NCBI GenBank assembly: GCA_026692885.1
Contig: JAPLNJ010001099.1
Span: 10,614 to 26,384 of the forward strand
Direction of reading: 5' to 3'
Length of the DNA: 15,771 nt
Source of the DNA: Planctomycetota bacterium
Lineage (GTDB): Bacteria; Planctomycetota; Planctomycetia; Pirellulales; Pirellulaceae
The notes beneath the pieces are model-generated. The model searched no databases and had not been told where the DNA came from. It saw only the letters and a program-made list of their open reading frames with translations. A program made the translations under genes and the position numbers. Positions 15,716-15,771 of the stretch are shown here, piece after piece (the first letter of the stretch is position 1; each line of letters starts with the position of its first letter).

Positions 15716-15745
15716 ACAATATTCAACCGTTGAAGGCGACTTCAA
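15716..15745 (-). promoter_or_regulatory. Possible sigma-70-type promoter of the fucosidase gene
   Basis: On the minus strand TTGAAG (15745-15740) and TATTGT (15721-15716) are separated by 18 nt and would give a leader of about 60 nt. The match to consensus is partial. The -35 word lies inside the palindrome at 15728-15747, which could be an operator or, alternatively, part of an intron-like RNA structure. Confidence 0.25.
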
Positions 15746-15747
15746 CG
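15722..15747. repeat. Cluster of three TTCAAC/GTTGAA half-sites forming overlapping palindromes
   Basis: TTCAAC (15722-15727), GTTGAA (15729-15734) and TTCAAC (15741-15746) alternate in orientation. The second and third form the perfect 8-bp inverted repeat CGTTGAAG-GCGA-CTTCAACG (15728-15747). The first and second form a palindrome with a 1-nt centre. It lies about 80 nt upstream of the fucosidase start. It could be a regulator site or an RNA hairpin. Confidence 0.5.
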
Positions 15748-15771
15748 CCCCTCACAGAACCGGACTTGTGA
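15728..15771 (-). ncRNA. Possible 3' end of a group II intron (domain V 3' strand plus domain VI-like hairpin), cut by the window edge
   Basis: Read on the minus strand, the right edge gives AGTCCGGTTCTGTGAGGGGC and then the hairpin CGTTGAAG-TCGC-CTTCAACG. Bacterial group II introns commonly end with a domain V whose 3' strand reads like CGTCCGGTTCT, followed by a GTGAGGGG-type linker and the domain VI hairpin. The match is from memory of that consensus. The 5' strand of domain V (GAGCCGGA-like) would lie beyond the window. No typical 3' splice end or bulged branch-point A is evident, so it may be a decayed remnant. Confidence 0.35.

Overview
The window is GC-rich and densely coded. It looks like a piece of a Planctomycetota chromosome, most likely of the Pirellulales type. 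That assignment is an inference from protein families: a HEAT-repeat/ThuA pair, a hydrazine-synthase-alpha-like (HzsA-related) cytochrome joined to a discoidin and a sulfatase-modifying-factor-like domain, and several large secreted glycoside hydrolases with discoidin modules. No rRNA, tRNA, CRISPR array, transposase or transporter was recognised.

Layout. The left edge (1-695) is the 3' part of a HEAT-repeat gene, and it overlaps a ThuA-like gene (692-1501) by ATGA. A roughly 405-nt stretch without a credible gene follows (1502-1906) and holds a possible short inverted-repeat element. Four large plus-strand genes come next: a 1547-residue di-heme HzsA-like/discoidin/FGE-like protein (1907-6550), a sialate O-acetylesterase-like/GH29-like fusion (6662-9244), an Ntn-hydrolase of the acyl-CoA:6-aminopenicillanate acyltransferase type (9314-10504) and a GH78 alpha-L-rhamnosidase with an inserted discoidin-like module (10565-13816). 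A convergent minus-strand alpha-L-fucosidase gene (13839-15646) is split by a one-base frameshift near 14750. The right edge carries a cluster of TTCAAC/GTTGAA half-sites and, on the minus strand, a stretch resembling the 3' end of a group II intron.

How the genes may work together. All six products other than the incomplete HEAT-repeat protein have an N-terminal export signal, Sec-type for five and Tat-like for ThuA, so this reads as an extracytoplasmic glycan-processing locus. The esterase domain could remove O-acetyl groups, the GH29 domains fucose and the GH78 enzyme rhamnose from a decorated, algal-type polysaccharide. The Ntn-hydrolase could act on an amide. The job of the HzsA-like cytochrome is unknown. 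It shares a discoidin-type motif with the rhamnosidase and a nearly identical translation-start/signal-peptide leader with the esterase-fucosidase, which ties it to the glycan genes rather than to nitrogen metabolism.

The most unusual items are the 1547-residue fusion, whose FGE-like domain lacks the catalytic cysteines, the duplicated leader, the Ntn nucleophile that sits exactly in a lipobox, and the possible intron tail at the right edge.
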